Part shown: piece by piece, positions 54,001-63,797 of the stretch
Numbering within the stretch: position 1 is the stretch's first letter
Layout: every line of letters starts with the position of its first letter
NCBI GenBank assembly: GCA_009829735.1
Contig: CM020618.1
Location: forward strand, 7,655,119-7,719,118
Length of the DNA: 64,000 nt
Source: Pyropia yezoensis
Lineage: Eukaryota; Rhodophyta; Bangiophyceae; Bangiales; Bangiaceae
Direction of reading: 5' to 3'
The notes under the pieces: generated by a model
What the model was told of the DNA's origin: nothing
Seen by the model: only the letters and a program-made list of their open reading frames with translations
Databases searched by the model: none
Made by a program: the position numbers and the translations under genes

Positions 54001-54413
54001 ATAGAAATATTCTTGTGGTTGAACTTAAAGGATTTCATGTTCTTCTTGTTGTTGATCTTGGCGCCCTTGTCATCGCGCCATTTCTTACCGAGGATAACGT
54101 CGTACGCACTGAGGTCGCATACGGCGAACCGTAGTCGTTCTTGGTAGAGGCCGATGTGAATCTCTCAGGGTTCAATGGTTTTAGCGAGCCCATGGGAACG
54201 TCCATTGGGCATGTTTGCCGCGAAGTCCGTTTCAGTGGTCTTGACATTCAGGGTTTTCATGAGGCGCCTGGAGACGACGTTGATGGGAGACCCGTCGTCG
54301 GACAGCACCCTAACAACGTGGCCATTGACAGAAGCAGTAGAAAGCAGTTGCCCGAGACGCGGGCCTTCAAAGGGTGACGATTTGTTTTCCGGAACCAAAG
54401 GAGCATCTTTCAC
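51021..54413 (-). pseudogene. Chromovirus 2 pol: protease, RT, RNase H, integrase, chromodomain
   Basis: The protease segment (54165-54413) has LSDDGSPINVVSRR, an altered DSG-type site. The frame 52326-54038 (570 codons) holds the RT: WRMCIDYRAWNKATIKNAY, KIDLRSGYHQIRL and CVYLDDILVYSE. Its RNase H has YVSTDASGYPIGAVL, RERELLAVV and HTDHESLRYL. A frame change leads to the integrase zinc region (52030-52365, H...GHMG...CDSCQRN). Another leads to the integrase core (51500-51988, VVVDRLTKM, VVCDRDPIF, QTDGQTEIMNK). A third follows to the KYFGPYKVT segment (51346-51660). The chromodomain is at 51046-51192 (EVDSIVRSLKRRGRLQYLVK, WKGCDISENSWM). Each catalytic block is still readable, so decay is moderate. 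Confidence 0.88.
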
Positions 54414-55216
54414 CGTTGTTGACGACGGTAGCTGCTTAAGTTCCGCTGGCCTTTCGGGCAGTCCTTTGCCAGGTGCCCCTTTTTGCGACAGTGGAGGCAG
54501 AGTCCCTCGCGCATACAGCGCTGGCGCTCCTCTGGCGTGAGCTTCTCGACGTTGATGCTGGAAACGTCCATGGGGACGACACCCGTCACAGACGGCTTCC
54601 CAGAGGTGCTGCTGAGGTTTTTCGTGAAGCGCGAGGCTCCAGCCTTAGCAGCTTCTACGCGCAGGGCGTCTGTCATTTGAGACTCGAGCTCAGTGTAGTT
54701 GTTGAGGCACAGTGCCTGCCAGATGTCCCGCTTCAGACCTCGCGTGTAGCGGTCAATCTTTTCCGCTTCAGTGATGTCAGGGATGTCCACGGAGACGATC
54801 AGGAAAGTCTTGCTAAACGTCCCAACGTCCTTAATCTGTCGCCATGCGTGCAGCTTGTCCCGTGCCGCCTGCTTGTTGTTTAGGTGACTGAAGCGCCGGA
54901 TGAGTGCAGCACGGAAGGGGTCCCAGCTCGGAACGTCTGTAGTCTGACTATAGGTGTACCACCGGTTGAACGCTTCTCCATCGAGATAGGTGCAAGCGAC
55001 ACGACACGCTTCGGCGGGTTCACTCAGCCGGACGTAGGAATCCATGTGGGAGCAACAAGCTTCAATGGTCCCGGGTTTGCTAGAGAGCAGCCCGGGCTTG
55101 TTCGGCCGTGCGGGTTTTGCGTTCTCGCGGGCTGCTTTCGCCTTGGTCTTGGCGAGCTGCTGCTTCGCGTCTTCCAATTCCACCTTGCGTGCCTCGAGCT
55201 CGTCACGCATCTGCAT
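54410..55216 (-). CDS. Chromovirus 2 gag, possibly N-terminally truncated
   Basis: The first ATG in frame is 55214-55216 (MQMRDELEARKVELEDAKQQ), a charged coiled-coil start. The frame is also open upstream to a TAA near 55328 (PWSIAGGTPVIYGSPSG), without an ATG. The capsid region includes EACCSHMDSYVRLSEPAEAC, WDPFRAALIRRFSHLNNKQA and KIDRYTRGLKRDIWQALC. An intact CCHC knuckle CLHCRKKGHLAKDC is near the C-terminus. It overlaps the protease frame by a few bases. Confidence 0.8.
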   Translation of the reverse strand: MQMRDELEARKVELEDAKQQLAKTKAKAARENAKPARPNKPGLLSSKPGTIEACCSHMDSYVRLSEPAEACRVACTYLDGEAFNRWYTYSQTTDVPSWDPFRAALIRRFSHLNNKQAARDKLHAWRQIKDVGTFSKTFLIVSVDIPDITEAEKIDRYTRGLKRDIWQALCLNNYTELESQMTDALRVEAAKAGASRFTKNLSSTSGKPSVTGVVPMDVSSINVEKLTPEERQRCMREGLCLHCRKKGHLAKDCPKGQRNLSSYRRQQR

Positions 55217-55658
55217 AACAAATGTCGTCCGCTGATTCCATGCTTCGACACTGGGGGTACCGGATGGCGACCCATAAATTACCGGGGTCCCGCCAGCAAT
55301 ACTCCAGGGGTCCGTCGTTTCCAGTCGTTAACTCCCAGAGTAGAGATTTCACAGGACAGACCGACCAGGGCTTACAAAAAATGTCCAGTCGAAGTCCGGA
55401 TGGATCTGTGCAAGTAATTTGGTCGAGCGACGTAGTGGCGCGCGACAATTGGTCAAGTGCCGCGGGATCGCGGCGACCAGATCAAGAACATGGAACACTA
55501 CTTCGTTAAATTCAATCACAAGCAAATCGTACGAGGGCGCACAATCGGATTTTAGGTCGGCGACCGCGCTCGGGCCCCAGTTGGTCTCGTCGGATTTTCA
55601 CGCGGGAGGGAGATCAGAGGGGGAAAATCGGGCTCTCGCCGTAGATCAATGGGGGTTG

Positions 55659-56410
55659 TCAATCGGTGCCCCGCGCCAGCTGGCTGTGGTGTGCCTTACC
55701 ACGCAAATGGCATTCGAATTGAACCACCGAATCAATCTCACGCCCACAGGGATCGCAGCGTGGGAGAGTGGAAAGGCGGTTGGCAGTGTTGCGATGCCGA
55801 CGTGAGCTGCGATCGTCGCGTAACACCGAAAGGCTGTTGCACGTCACACCACTGAGCTTACACTGTTGTGTGCCCAGTGGGATGCGGCGGGCCTTGGCGA
55901 TTCGGCGCTGTTCGCGCTGTTCCACCGCCCGCGCGGTTGTCAGCTTAATGTGCCCAATCAGCGGTAGGGGCGGCGCGATGAAACGGCGCGCCGGTTGCTG
56001 CGGGGGTAGCAGCAGGCGCCGGTCCTTCCGGCCCGCCGTGCCCGCCGAGGCAGGGCCCTTGCCCTTGCCCGAGAGGGGGGGCTTTGGGGCGGTCCGCCCC
56101 AGCAGGGATAGGTGCGGGGAGGCCGCTTGGGTGGAGGTGGAGAAGGCGCCCGCCGAGAGGCTGCGTGCCCCCGGGTGGTGGTGCCCTCCCACGGGGCCGC
56201 GTGCCGACGGACTGCCGCGTGCCGACGAGCCGCGCGCTGTACCAGCGCCGCGGATCGTCGGGGGTGCGCGGGTCGTCGGGGGTGCGCGGGTCGTCAGGGG
56301 TGCGCGGTTCTCAGGGTTGCCACGTGACGTTGCCACCGTGTTGCGGGCCGTCGTGCCGGAAGATGCCGACGCGGCCGCCACAGCCGAGGAAGAATATTCG
56401 GAACCTGATT
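55659..56410 (-). pseudogene. C2H2 (U1/matrin-like) zinc-finger exon, no start codon
   Basis: The frame has no ATG. On the minus strand an acceptor-like ATCAG precedes GSEYSSSAVAAAS, so it may be a downstream exon. It has a Thr/Arg/Pro-rich part with short repeats (TTRAPPTTRAPPTIRG, from an 18-bp DNA repeat at 56255-56310) and a basic segment. At the C-terminus is CDPCGREIDSVVQFECHLRG followed by KAHH, spaced C-x2-C-x12-H-x5-H. The upstream exon was not found. It lies between chromovirus 2 and an isolated LTR and could be host sequence or cargo. Confidence 0.4.
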
Positions 56411-56420
56411 TGAAACTCAC

Positions 56421-57499
56421 TGGGCTTCAACAATCGGTTGACCAAAAAGAAAAAAGTCCGTAACATCAAGCGCGATAGCAGTGTCAGTGAAATATTCTTT
56501 CCGTGTGATTCGTGGAACCCACTGCGCTCGTATGACAATGCCCGTGGCAAGCGGAATGCAGGGGGCAACACGACGTCACAATCGCAGGGAGGTTCAAATC
56601 ACGCACGGAATCGCAGTCACCGCCAAGTAGAAAGTCGAACTACCTGAAGCCACCACATGTGAGGACCCACCCAAGACCGGGGAGCCCTCAACGTTCTCGT
56701 GAGGGTGTCAGCGGGCCCTGCCAGTCACTAGGGCGGCGGGGAACAGGGAAGAGGACGGTGGTCTCGACGGGGGTGGGTCTGGGGAAGAAGATGGCCGCGA
56801 CGTCGGTGGGGATCGAGCGTACAAAAGGTAAACAGTGTCTTTGGTCTGTGTCTGTGGTTGCCCCTCTCGTCTCCCCCGGTGGCGCCGACACCCACGCACT
56901 ATATACTCGCGTCGGGGCACCCGAGGTGCCCCAAAGCATGCGTTTCCCCATCGCACCGCCGGTAGGCACAAAACCGTCCAAAAACAAAGCATGACTCTCA
57001 GACCGACGCATGGGCGGGCGTGCGCACTATAGGAGTGCAGCCCCAGTTTGCCTGAAACGAAGGGGGTCCCGTGGATGGCGCCCAGCGCGCCCCACCAGCC
57101 GGCTCCAAACGCCGGTCGGCCAGAAGGTCCGACCGGCTGTAAGGGCCAGCAAGGCCAAATTCACTCAATCCCTTGACTGGCCAGCCAGTCACCAACCAGC
57201 TGGCCGAATTCAATCAATCCAAAAGCCGGCGAGCCAGTCATATCGCACTCAGCCGCCAGCGAGGATATGTGGTGTCATCAGTGTCGGTGAATTATGTGAC
57301 TGGTCCCTGGTGCAAGCTTTCAAGCGGCGCTGAGAATAAAATTCAGGCAGCACAGACGGGGATGTCCGCCCATGGTTGGTGGACGATGTCACGTGCTCCT
57401 CGTTGTCGAGTTTCGACGTCCATGACAGGGTTCCGACAGTGCGCTGACGGCGGCTTTCGCGCGGTCGACCGACGTCCGCAAAATGCGAGGGATACAGCA
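56421..57499. other. Unassigned, no gene supported
   Basis: It contains a CTATATACTCG TATA-like motif near 56900 and a CAGCTGGCC/GGCCAGCC-rich patch at 57175-57210. Short frames only. Confidence 0.4.
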
Positions 57500-57627
57500 T
57501 GGTGTCGTCCAGGGTAGTGGGGAGTTGAAGTGTCTTGGGGACAGTTATCGGGGCCGGACAAGTAAGAAGAGGTCCCAGTCCATATCCCCTGGGTTCCGGG
57601 TGGCGATTTAAGGGGCAAATCCTGCCA
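57500..57627 (-). repeat. Isolated 128-bp LTR related to chromovirus 2
   Basis: The same length and ends as the LTR at 50880-51007, with about 17 differences. The tandem array begins directly on its right. It may be a solo LTR or a recombined right end of chromovirus 2. Confidence 0.65.
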
Positions 57628-57665
57628 CCTACCGCTTTGCTTTGGTCGCTGAGGGCGGTTCGATG

Positions 57666-57788
57666 ATGGATCGCGACGTTTTGTTGTCTGCGGTGCGCGG
57701 TGTCGACGCCGTCGTCGACGTCGCGGTCGGGCCGGCGTCAAAACAGAAGTTTTGGCGCCGGTCCGAATTACTGACGGCGGCATCTTGA
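57666..57788 (+). CDS. Repeat micro-ORF, unit 1
   Basis: 40 codons plus TGA: MDRDVLLSAVRGVDAVVD, then VAVGPASKQKFWRRSELLTA. It belongs to the ASKQKFW variant group, shared with the units at 58872 and 60336. Confidence 0.45.
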   Translation: MDRDVLLSAVRGVDAVVDVAVGPASKQKFWRRSELLTAAS

Positions 57789-58049
57789 CGACGTGGCGGC
57801 GCGGGGGGGTGAGATTAACCCCAACAGCTTTGGTTTGGTCGCTGAGGGCGGGAGATGGATCGGGACAATTTGTTTTCGGTGGTTCGCGGTGTTAACGCCG
57901 TCGTCGACGCTGCGGTAGGGCTGGCGTCGAAGAAGAACGTTTTTGCGCCTGTCCGAGTTACTGACGGCGGTTTCTTGACCTCGTAGCGGTGCGAAGGGGT
58001 GAGGTTCACTCCTTCTTCGCTTTACTTCTGGCGTTGGGGACGGTAGACG

Positions 58050-58172
58050 ATGGATCGCGACGACTTTTTGCCTGTGGTGCGTGGTGATAACACCGTCGTC
58101 AACGCTGCGGTCGGTCTGGCGTCGAACATGAATTTTCGTCGCCGGTCCGAATTGCTGACGGCGGCTCCATGA
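58050..58172 (+). CDS. Repeat micro-ORF, unit 3
   Basis: 40 codons plus TGA. It is more diverged at the amino-acid level (MDRDDFLPVVRGDNTVVN), but its length is unchanged. Confidence 0.4.
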   Translation: MDRDDFLPVVRGDNTVVNAAVGLASNMNFRRRSELLTAAP

Positions 58173-58268
58173 CGACGTAGCGGTGCGGTTTCTTGACATC
58201 GTCGCGGTGCGGGGGGGTGAGGCTCACTCCCTCACCGATTTTTTTGTGTCGCATCGAGCGGTAAGACA

Positions 58269-58391
58269 ATGGATCGCTACGATTTGTTTTCTGCGGTGCG
58301 CGGTGTCGACGCCGTCGTCGGCGTCCCGGTCGGGCCGGCGTCGAAATACAATTTTTGGCGCCGGTCCGAATTAATGACGGCGGCTTCTTGA
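58269..58391 (+). CDS. Repeat micro-ORF, unit 4
   Basis: 40 codons plus TGA: MDRYDLFSAVRGVDAVVG. Nearly identical to unit 10 at 59479 through the 1210-bp duplication. Confidence 0.4.
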   Translation: MDRYDLFSAVRGVDAVVGVPVGPASKYNFWRRSELMTAAS

Positions 58392-58871
58392 CGATGTAGC
58401 GGTGCGGGGGAGTGAGGCTAACCCCCCACAGCTTTCGGTCTGTCGCTGAAGCCGGGAAAAGGATGGATCGCGAAGGTTTGTTCTCGGTGATGCGCGGTTT
58501 TAACGCCGTCGTCGACGCCGCGGTCGGGCTCGCGTCAAACCAGAAATTTCGTCGCCGGTCCGATTTACTGACCGCGGTTTCTTGCGCCGTAGCGGTGCGG
58601 ATTGTTCACGACGTAGTTTTGCGAAGGGGGAAAGTCTACTCTCCCACCGCTTTCGTTTGGTCACTGGGGGCGGTAGGACGATGGATCGGGACGATTTGTT
58701 GTCAGCGGCGCGCGGTTTCGACGCCGTCGTCGACGCTTAGTTCGGGCCGGCGTCGAGGAAAAGTTATTGGCGCTGGTCCGATTTGCTGACAGTGCTTTTC
58801 AGACGACGTAGCCGTGCCGGGGGTTGAGGCTAACCCCGCCACTGCATTAGATGGGTTGCTGGGGGCGTGGG

Positions 58872-58994
58872 GTGGATCGCGAATTTTTGTTGTCTGTGGT
58901 GCGCGGTGTCGACGCCGTCGTCGACGTCGCGGTCGGGCCGGCGTCAAAACAGAAGTTTTGGCGCCGGTCCGAACAACTGACTGCGGCTTCTTGA
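58872..58994 (+). CDS. Repeat micro-ORF, unit 7, GTG in place of ATG
   Basis: The same 123-nt length, with VDREFLLSVVRGVDAVVD; the start codon has changed to GTG. A second such unit is 60336-60458. Confidence 0.3.
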   Translation: MDREFLLSVVRGVDAVVDVAVGPASKQKFWRRSEQLTAAS

Positions 58995-59259
58995 CGACGT
59001 ACGGGTGGTGGGGGGGCAAGGTTAACCCCCCACAGCTCAGGTTCGGTCCCTGAGGGCCGTAAGAGGATAGATCGCGACGATTCCTCCTCTGTGGTGCGCG
59101 GTGTCGACGCCGTCGTCGACGCTGCGTTCGGCCTGACGTCGAAATGAGTATTTGGAGCCGGACCGAACTACTGACGGCGGTTTCTTGACGACGTAGCGGT
59201 GCCAAGGGGTGAGGCTCACTCCTTTACCAATTTACTTCGGGCGCTGGGGACGGTTGACG

Positions 59260-59382
59260 ATGGATCGCGACGACTTGTTGTCTGCGGTGCGCGGTGTCGA
59301 CGCCGTCGTCGACGCTGCGGTCGGTCTGGCGTCGAACAAGAGTTTTCGTCGCCGGTCCGAATTGCTGACGGCGGCTCCATGA
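59260..59382 (+). CDS. Repeat micro-ORF, unit 9
   Basis: Closest to the consensus: MDRDDLLSAVRGVDAVVD, then AAVGLASNKSFRRRSELLTA, ending TGA. The protein would be short, with an acidic/hydrophobic first half and a basic RRRSE patch. No family recognised. Confidence 0.45.
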   Translation: MDRDDLLSAVRGVDAVVDAAVGLASNKSFRRRSELLTAAP

Positions 59383-59478
59383 CGACGTAGCGGTGCGGTT
59401 TCTTGACATCGTCGCGGTGCGGGGGGGTGAGGCTCACTCCCTCACCGATTTTTTTGTGTCGCATCGAGCGGTAAGACA

Positions 59479-59601
59479 ATGGATCGCTACGATTTGTTTT
59501 CTGCGGTGCGCGGTGTCGACGCCGTCGTCGGCGTCCCGGTCGGGCCGGCGTCGAAATACAATTTTTGGCGCCGGTCCGAATTAATGCCGGCGGGTTCTTG
59601 A
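59479..59601 (+). CDS. Repeat micro-ORF, unit 10
   Basis: 40 codons plus TGA. It differs from unit 4 only near the end (ELMPAGS versus ELMTAAS). Confidence 0.4.
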   Translation: MDRYDLFSAVRGVDAVVGVPVGPASKYNFWRRSELMPAGS

Positions 59602-60749
59602 CGACGTAGCGGTGCAAGGGGGTGTGGTTAGCCCCCCACAGCTTTCGTTCGGTCGCCAAAGGCTGAAATAGGATTGATCCCGACGGTTTGTTCACAGTGA
59701 CGCGCGGTGTTTACGCCGTTGTCGACGGGGATGGAGCGCGACGATTTGATGTCGGTAGTGCACGGTGTCGACGCCATCGTCGACGTCGCGGTAAGCCCGG
59801 CGTCGAAAAAGAATTTTTGGCGCCAGTCAGAATTTACGTACGGAGGCTTCTACACGACGTATCTGTGCGGCGGGGGCAGGTTTACCCCCCACAGCTTTGG
59901 TTCGGTGGCTGAAGGTGTTGAGAGGATGAATCGCGACGTTTTGTTGTCGGTGGTGCGCGGTATTACGCCGTCGTCGACGCTGAGTTCGGACTGGCGTCGA
60001 AAAAGACTGTTGTGGCGCCGGTCTGAATAACTGACGGCAGTGTCTTGACGACGTAGCGGAGCGGACTCGTGACGACGTAGCGGTGCGCGAGGGTGGGGTT
60101 CACTCAGCCGCCGCTTTTGTTTTGTCTCTGGGGGCGCTAGGAGGATGGATGGCGACAATTTGTTGTTTGTGGTGCGCGGTGTCGACGCCGTCGTCGATGC
60201 TGAGTTAGGGCCGCCGTCGAAAAAGAGTTTTCGGCGGCGATCCAAAACATTGACGGCGGTTTTTGTAAGACATAGCGGTGCGGGGGGGTGAGTTTCACAC
60301 ACCCAATGCTCTGGTTTGGTCGCTGGGTGCGGGAAGTGGATCGCGAGAATTTGTTGTCTGCGGTACGCGGTGTCGACGCTCTCGTCGACGTCGCGGTCGG
60401 GCCGGTGTCAAAACAGAAGTTTTGGCGCCCGTCCAAATTACTGACGGCGGCTTGTTGACGACGTAGCGGTGCGGGGGAGTAGTATTAACCCCCCCGCCGC
60501 TTTGATTTGGTCGCTGAAGGCGGTCAGAGGATGAATCGACACGATGTTCTGACTGTGCTGCGTCGTGATATCTCCGTCGTGGACGCTGAGGTCGGGCCAG
60601 CGAAAAACAAACGTTTTCGGAGCCGATCCAAATTACTGACGGCGGTTTCTTGCGCCGTAGCGGTGCGGGTTATTCACGACGTAGCGGTGCGGGGAGGGGG
60701 ATGAGCACTCCCTTACCGCTTTCAATCGGTCACTGGGGGCGGTAGGACG

Positions 60750-60872
60750 ATGGATCGCGACGATTTGTTGTCAGCGGCGCCCGGTGTCGACGCCGTCGTC
60801 GACGCTGAGTTCGAGCTGGCGTCGAGAACGAGCTCTCGGCGCGGGTCCGAATTACTGACAGCGGCTTTTTGA
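60750..60872 (+). CDS. Repeat micro-ORF, unit 17
   Basis: 40 codons plus TGA with several replacements (MDRDDLLSAAPGVDAVVD) but no length change. Confidence 0.4.
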   Translation: MDRDDLLSAAPGVDAVVDAEFELASRTSSRRGSELLTAAF

Positions 60873-61158
60873 CGACGTGCGGTGCCGGGGAGTTAGGCTA
60901 ACCCCTCCACCGCTTTGGGACGGTCGCTGGGGGCGGGGGATCGATCGCCACGATTTGTTGTCTATGGTACGCGGTGTCGAGGCCGTCGTCCACGCTGCGG
61001 TCGGGCCGGTGTCAAGCAAGAGTTTTCGGCGCCGGTCCGAAATACTGTCAGCCGTTTCCGGACGCCGTAGCGGTGCGCGCTCTTGACGACGTAGCGGTGC
61101 CGCGGGGGGAGGTTCATTCTCTCACCGCTGTGGTTCGGTCATGTGCGGCCGTTTGTCA

Positions 61159-61281
61159 ATGGATCGCGACAATTTGATGCTTGTGGTGCGCGGAGTCGAC
61201 GCCGTTGTGGACGCTGCGGTCGGGCCGTCGTCGAAAATGAATTTTTTGCACTGGTCCGAATTACTGAAGGCGGTTTCTTGA
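61159..61281 (+). CDS. Repeat micro-ORF, unit 19
   Basis: 40 codons plus TGA: MDRDNLMLVVRGVDAVVD, then AAVGPSSKMNFLHWSELLKA. Confidence 0.4.
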   Translation: MDRDNLMLVVRGVDAVVDAAVGPSSKMNFLHWSELLKAVS

Positions 61282-61471
61282 CGACGTAGCGGTGCGGGGG
61301 GGTTAGGTTCACCCCTTCACCGCTTTGGCTTGGTTGTCGGGGGCGGCAGGGGGATGGATCGCGACGTTGTGTTTTCTGTGGTACGCGGTGTCGACGCCGT
61401 CGTCGACGTCGCGGTCGGGCCGGCGTCGAAAGTGAGTCTTCGGCGCCGGTATGAATGACTGACGGCGGTTT

Positions 61472-63660
61472 TCGCCCGACCAAGGGGCAATCAGGTGGCA
61501 GCACTTGGTCAAATCCGGGTGCTGCCACGTGATCCTTTGGTTCTGGCGCGCGCTTGTTCGCCGTATTTGGGGGTTGGCGCTTTCGGGGCGAGTAAAGCGT
61601 CGGTGTTGGGCGCTCTCCCGGGGGCGCCCCAGCGGAGTTCATACTCCGGGGGCGGCGGGGCTGGCTCGGCGCCGCCCCTCTCTACCATTTTGTGTGCAGC
61701 GGGGCCGGTGGGGCCGGTTGGGCGCGGCGGTGGGGGGGCGGATGCCGCTGGTGGGCGGCCCCCCTCTGCTCTCTTTTCCGCCTGTATGACCCTCGCGGCG
61801 GCTTCCTCGGCGGCTGGCGCCCTGGAGGCCGCCGGGGGTTCTTCTGTGCGGCCCTCGGGTGGGGTGCGTCGCAGATGGATGGCGTTTGCGGCCGCTGGGG
61901 CTTCTGGGAGGGGCGTCGCGGCGTCGGCCGTCCCCGGCCGCAGGGGTGCCGGTTGTGGTGGCCCGGTTGCTGCCGGTAGCGGTCCGGCTCCTGGCGGGTG
62001 GGGTGCTGGTGGGTCTGACCGTGGTGTGCGTGGTGGTGGTGGTGGGGGTGGTGCTGCTGGGGCTGTTGCGGGCGGTGCGGCAGCGGGTCTCGGTGGTCGC
62101 GGCGGGCTTCTCTACCAGTACACCCACAAGACGATCAAGGCCAGTACGGGCGCGGGGTGGGGGGGCGGGGGGTATCACCCCCTGCTCTCCCCCTGCTGGC
62201 GGCACTAAGGGAGCGGCCGCTGGATGTCAAGGTTTTCTTCCCGGGGGTGCTGCTGGCACTTCTCTGGGGTGTTGGTGCGGCTTGTGGGGGGGCTGCTGGT
62301 AGGCGTGGTGCGGGCCGTGGCCGCGGTGGTGGGGCGGTTGTGCGTCGGGACGAGGGCAGGGGGGGTGGCGGTGGCGGCCAGGTTTGTGCCGGCGACGGGT
62401 CGGGGGGTGGTGCGCCGGATGCGACGGCGGCCCGGTTGGCGGGGCCTGCCTTGCCCCCCGCCGCCGACGCAGCTTCGCGCGCTGCTGCCGCCGCCGCCGA
62501 GCTCACCCGCTGCCGCCCGCGGCGGGCGCTGGCCGTGCCCCTCGAGACGATCTATGTCTCGGGGGTGTCATGGGACGCCCGTGCCCACCGCCTCTCGGCT
62601 GCGGTGGCGGACCTGACTGGGGTCGACGTCCGCCACGTGGGAGATGTCGGCCGGTTTGGGTCGACGGCAGCGGTCACAGTGGTGGCCTCCGCGATCGAGG
62701 CTCTTCCCGCCGCGGTGCGGGCTGGCCCCGCCGCGGCGGTGCAGCGCCTGCTGCCCAGCGCCGACCCTTGGAGCGCCAAGCTCCTCCGGTCGCACGGCCT
62801 GGAGGGGCTGTCGGCGGCCGACGTGGCGGGCGTGGCGGCTGACTTTTGCCGCCGTCGCCTCTCTGCCAAGCTGCAGCAGCTGGCCCAGCGGCCGGCCATG
62901 CCCCCCCTCGTTCGGGCGTTACTGCGCGCTCACATTGAGGGCGCGCTTGCGGTGCACGGCGGGGGGGCAACCACGCCCGCCGGGGCGGTGCGCACGGGGG
63001 CCACGACCTCTGTGGCGCCTTCGCCGCCCGCTGTGCCGCCCGCATCGCCGGCGGATACCGCCGAAGCCGCTCCTGGGGCGCGCGGCTCGGCTGGGGGTGG
63101 AGCTCGCAGCCCGCCCGCCGATGGCCCGTCTGCCGCCCCTGGAGCCTCGCCCGTGGAGGGGTGACCTGGGGTTGGGGCCCGCAGCCCGCCCGCCGATGGC
63201 CCGTCTGCCGCCCCTGGGGCCTCGCCCGCGGTGGACGTGCCCACCCCCTCCGCGGGCGAGGCCGCCGGCTCGGCGGTCGCCGCCACTGCCATCGGCCGCA
63301 CGCATGCGCGGTCTCGGCGCCGCCTGGCAGCCCGTGCCGCGGCGGCTGCCGCGCCTGCGCCCACGCCCGCGTCGGGGGAGAGCGGGGCGACGCTGGCCCC
63401 CTTAAAAGGGGTGGAGGGGCCTGCCGATAGTGCGGCACCCAGGGCCCCCTCGCCCGGCGGCGGACCCCCCGTGGGGTGGACCCCCCTCACCGATGCGCCT
63501 ATTGCGCCGCCCACCACCCCCACCCCAATGGCGTCGGGTGACGCCATGGAGAGTGTCGTTGCGGCCCCGCCGGCTGGCGAGGCCGCGCCCGCCATTGCCA
63601 GCGCGCCTGCTGCGGCGGGCAGCAGCGGGGCCGTGCCCTTGCCTGGTTCCCGGCCGGCCC
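61472..63660 (+). mobile_element. Non-LTR retrotransposon copy D, 5' part only
   Basis: It begins at the same repeat position as B and C (GGCGGTTT then TCGCCC). It keeps the 5' hairpins and ORF1 and is the most diverged copy. Sequence matching the others stops near 63650 in the ORF1 tail, where the tandem repeat resumes in mid-unit. ORF2 is absent, so a deletion or recombination has joined it to the repeat. Confidence 0.88.
61472..63660 (+). pseudogene. Non-LTR ORF1 of copy D, partial
   Basis: The fused micro-ORF upstream (from 61354) has a TGA in RYE-stop (61455-61457), so the fusion is closed here. The N-terminal frame then runs VAALGQIRVLPRDPLVLARA onward. With a G7 run it stays open through the Ala/Ser/Gly-rich region to 62208, arguing that the G8 in B and C is a frameshift. 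The RRM-like part (LETIYVSGVSWDARAHRLSA, GVDVRHVGDVGRFGSTAAVT) is in another frame. It is followed by WSAKLLRSHGLEGLSAADVA and a Pro/Ala-rich tail with a TGA at 63162-63164. Confidence 0.65.
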
Positions 63661-63674
63661 CGCCCACGGTGAGG

Positions 63675-63797
63675 ATGGATCTCGACGTTGCGTTGTCGGT
63701 GATGCGCGGTGGCGATGCCGTCGTCGATGCCGCGCTCGGACCGGCATCCAAAAAGAGTTTTCTGCGCCGGACCGAACTACTGACGGCGGTTTCTTGA
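63675..63797 (+). CDS. Repeat micro-ORF, right-edge unit 1
   Basis: 40 codons plus TGA: MDLDVALSVMRGGDAVVD, then AALGPASKKSFLRRTELLTA. Confidence 0.4.
   Translation: MDLDVALSVMRGGDAVVDAALGPASKKSFLRRTELLTAVS

Larger units (their letters stand above)
50880..55328 (-). mobile_element. Ty3-type chromovirus 2, decayed
   Basis: Minus-strand order: gag with CCHC knuckle, protease, RT, RNase H, integrase, chromodomain, purine tract, then a 128-bp LTR at 50880-51007. It is a different lineage from chromovirus 1. At least three frame changes disrupt pol. The right boundary is uncertain: the gag frame is open only to about 55328 and no adjacent 5' LTR is visible. The only related LTR lies at 57500-57627, with about 13% difference. 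Confidence 0.8.
57628..61471 (+). repeat. Tandem array, 20 units of about 195 or 219 bp, with a 40-codon micro-ORF
   Basis: Unit starts (the ATG or its equivalent) fall near 57666, 57854, 58050, 58269, 58463, 58680, 58872, 59068, 59260, 59479, 59676 (truncated), 59730, 59926, 60144, 60336, 60531, 60750, 60941, 61159 and 61354. Each unit has a leader (TTTGGTTTGGTCGCTGGGGG), the micro-ORF beginning ATGGATCGCGACGATTTG and ending ACTGACGGCGGTTTCTTGA, and a spacer hairpin of G-run and C-run arms. The ~219-bp class carries an extra GACGTAGCGGTGC block. Units 58131-58375 and 59341-59585 are almost identical, 1210 bp apart, showing a higher-order duplication. Confidence 0.95.

Noticed and set aside
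57628-61471. Array as promoter monomers belonging to the retrotransposon (as in mouse L1)
   Set aside because: The repeat also resumes in phase at the 3' ends of copies A and B. This fits a target sequence better than a 5' UTR. It is kept as an alternative only if other copies show repeats solely upstream.
57628-61471. CRISPR array
   Set aside because: Units are about 195-219 bp without unique spacers, in a eukaryotic context, and they carry an ORF.
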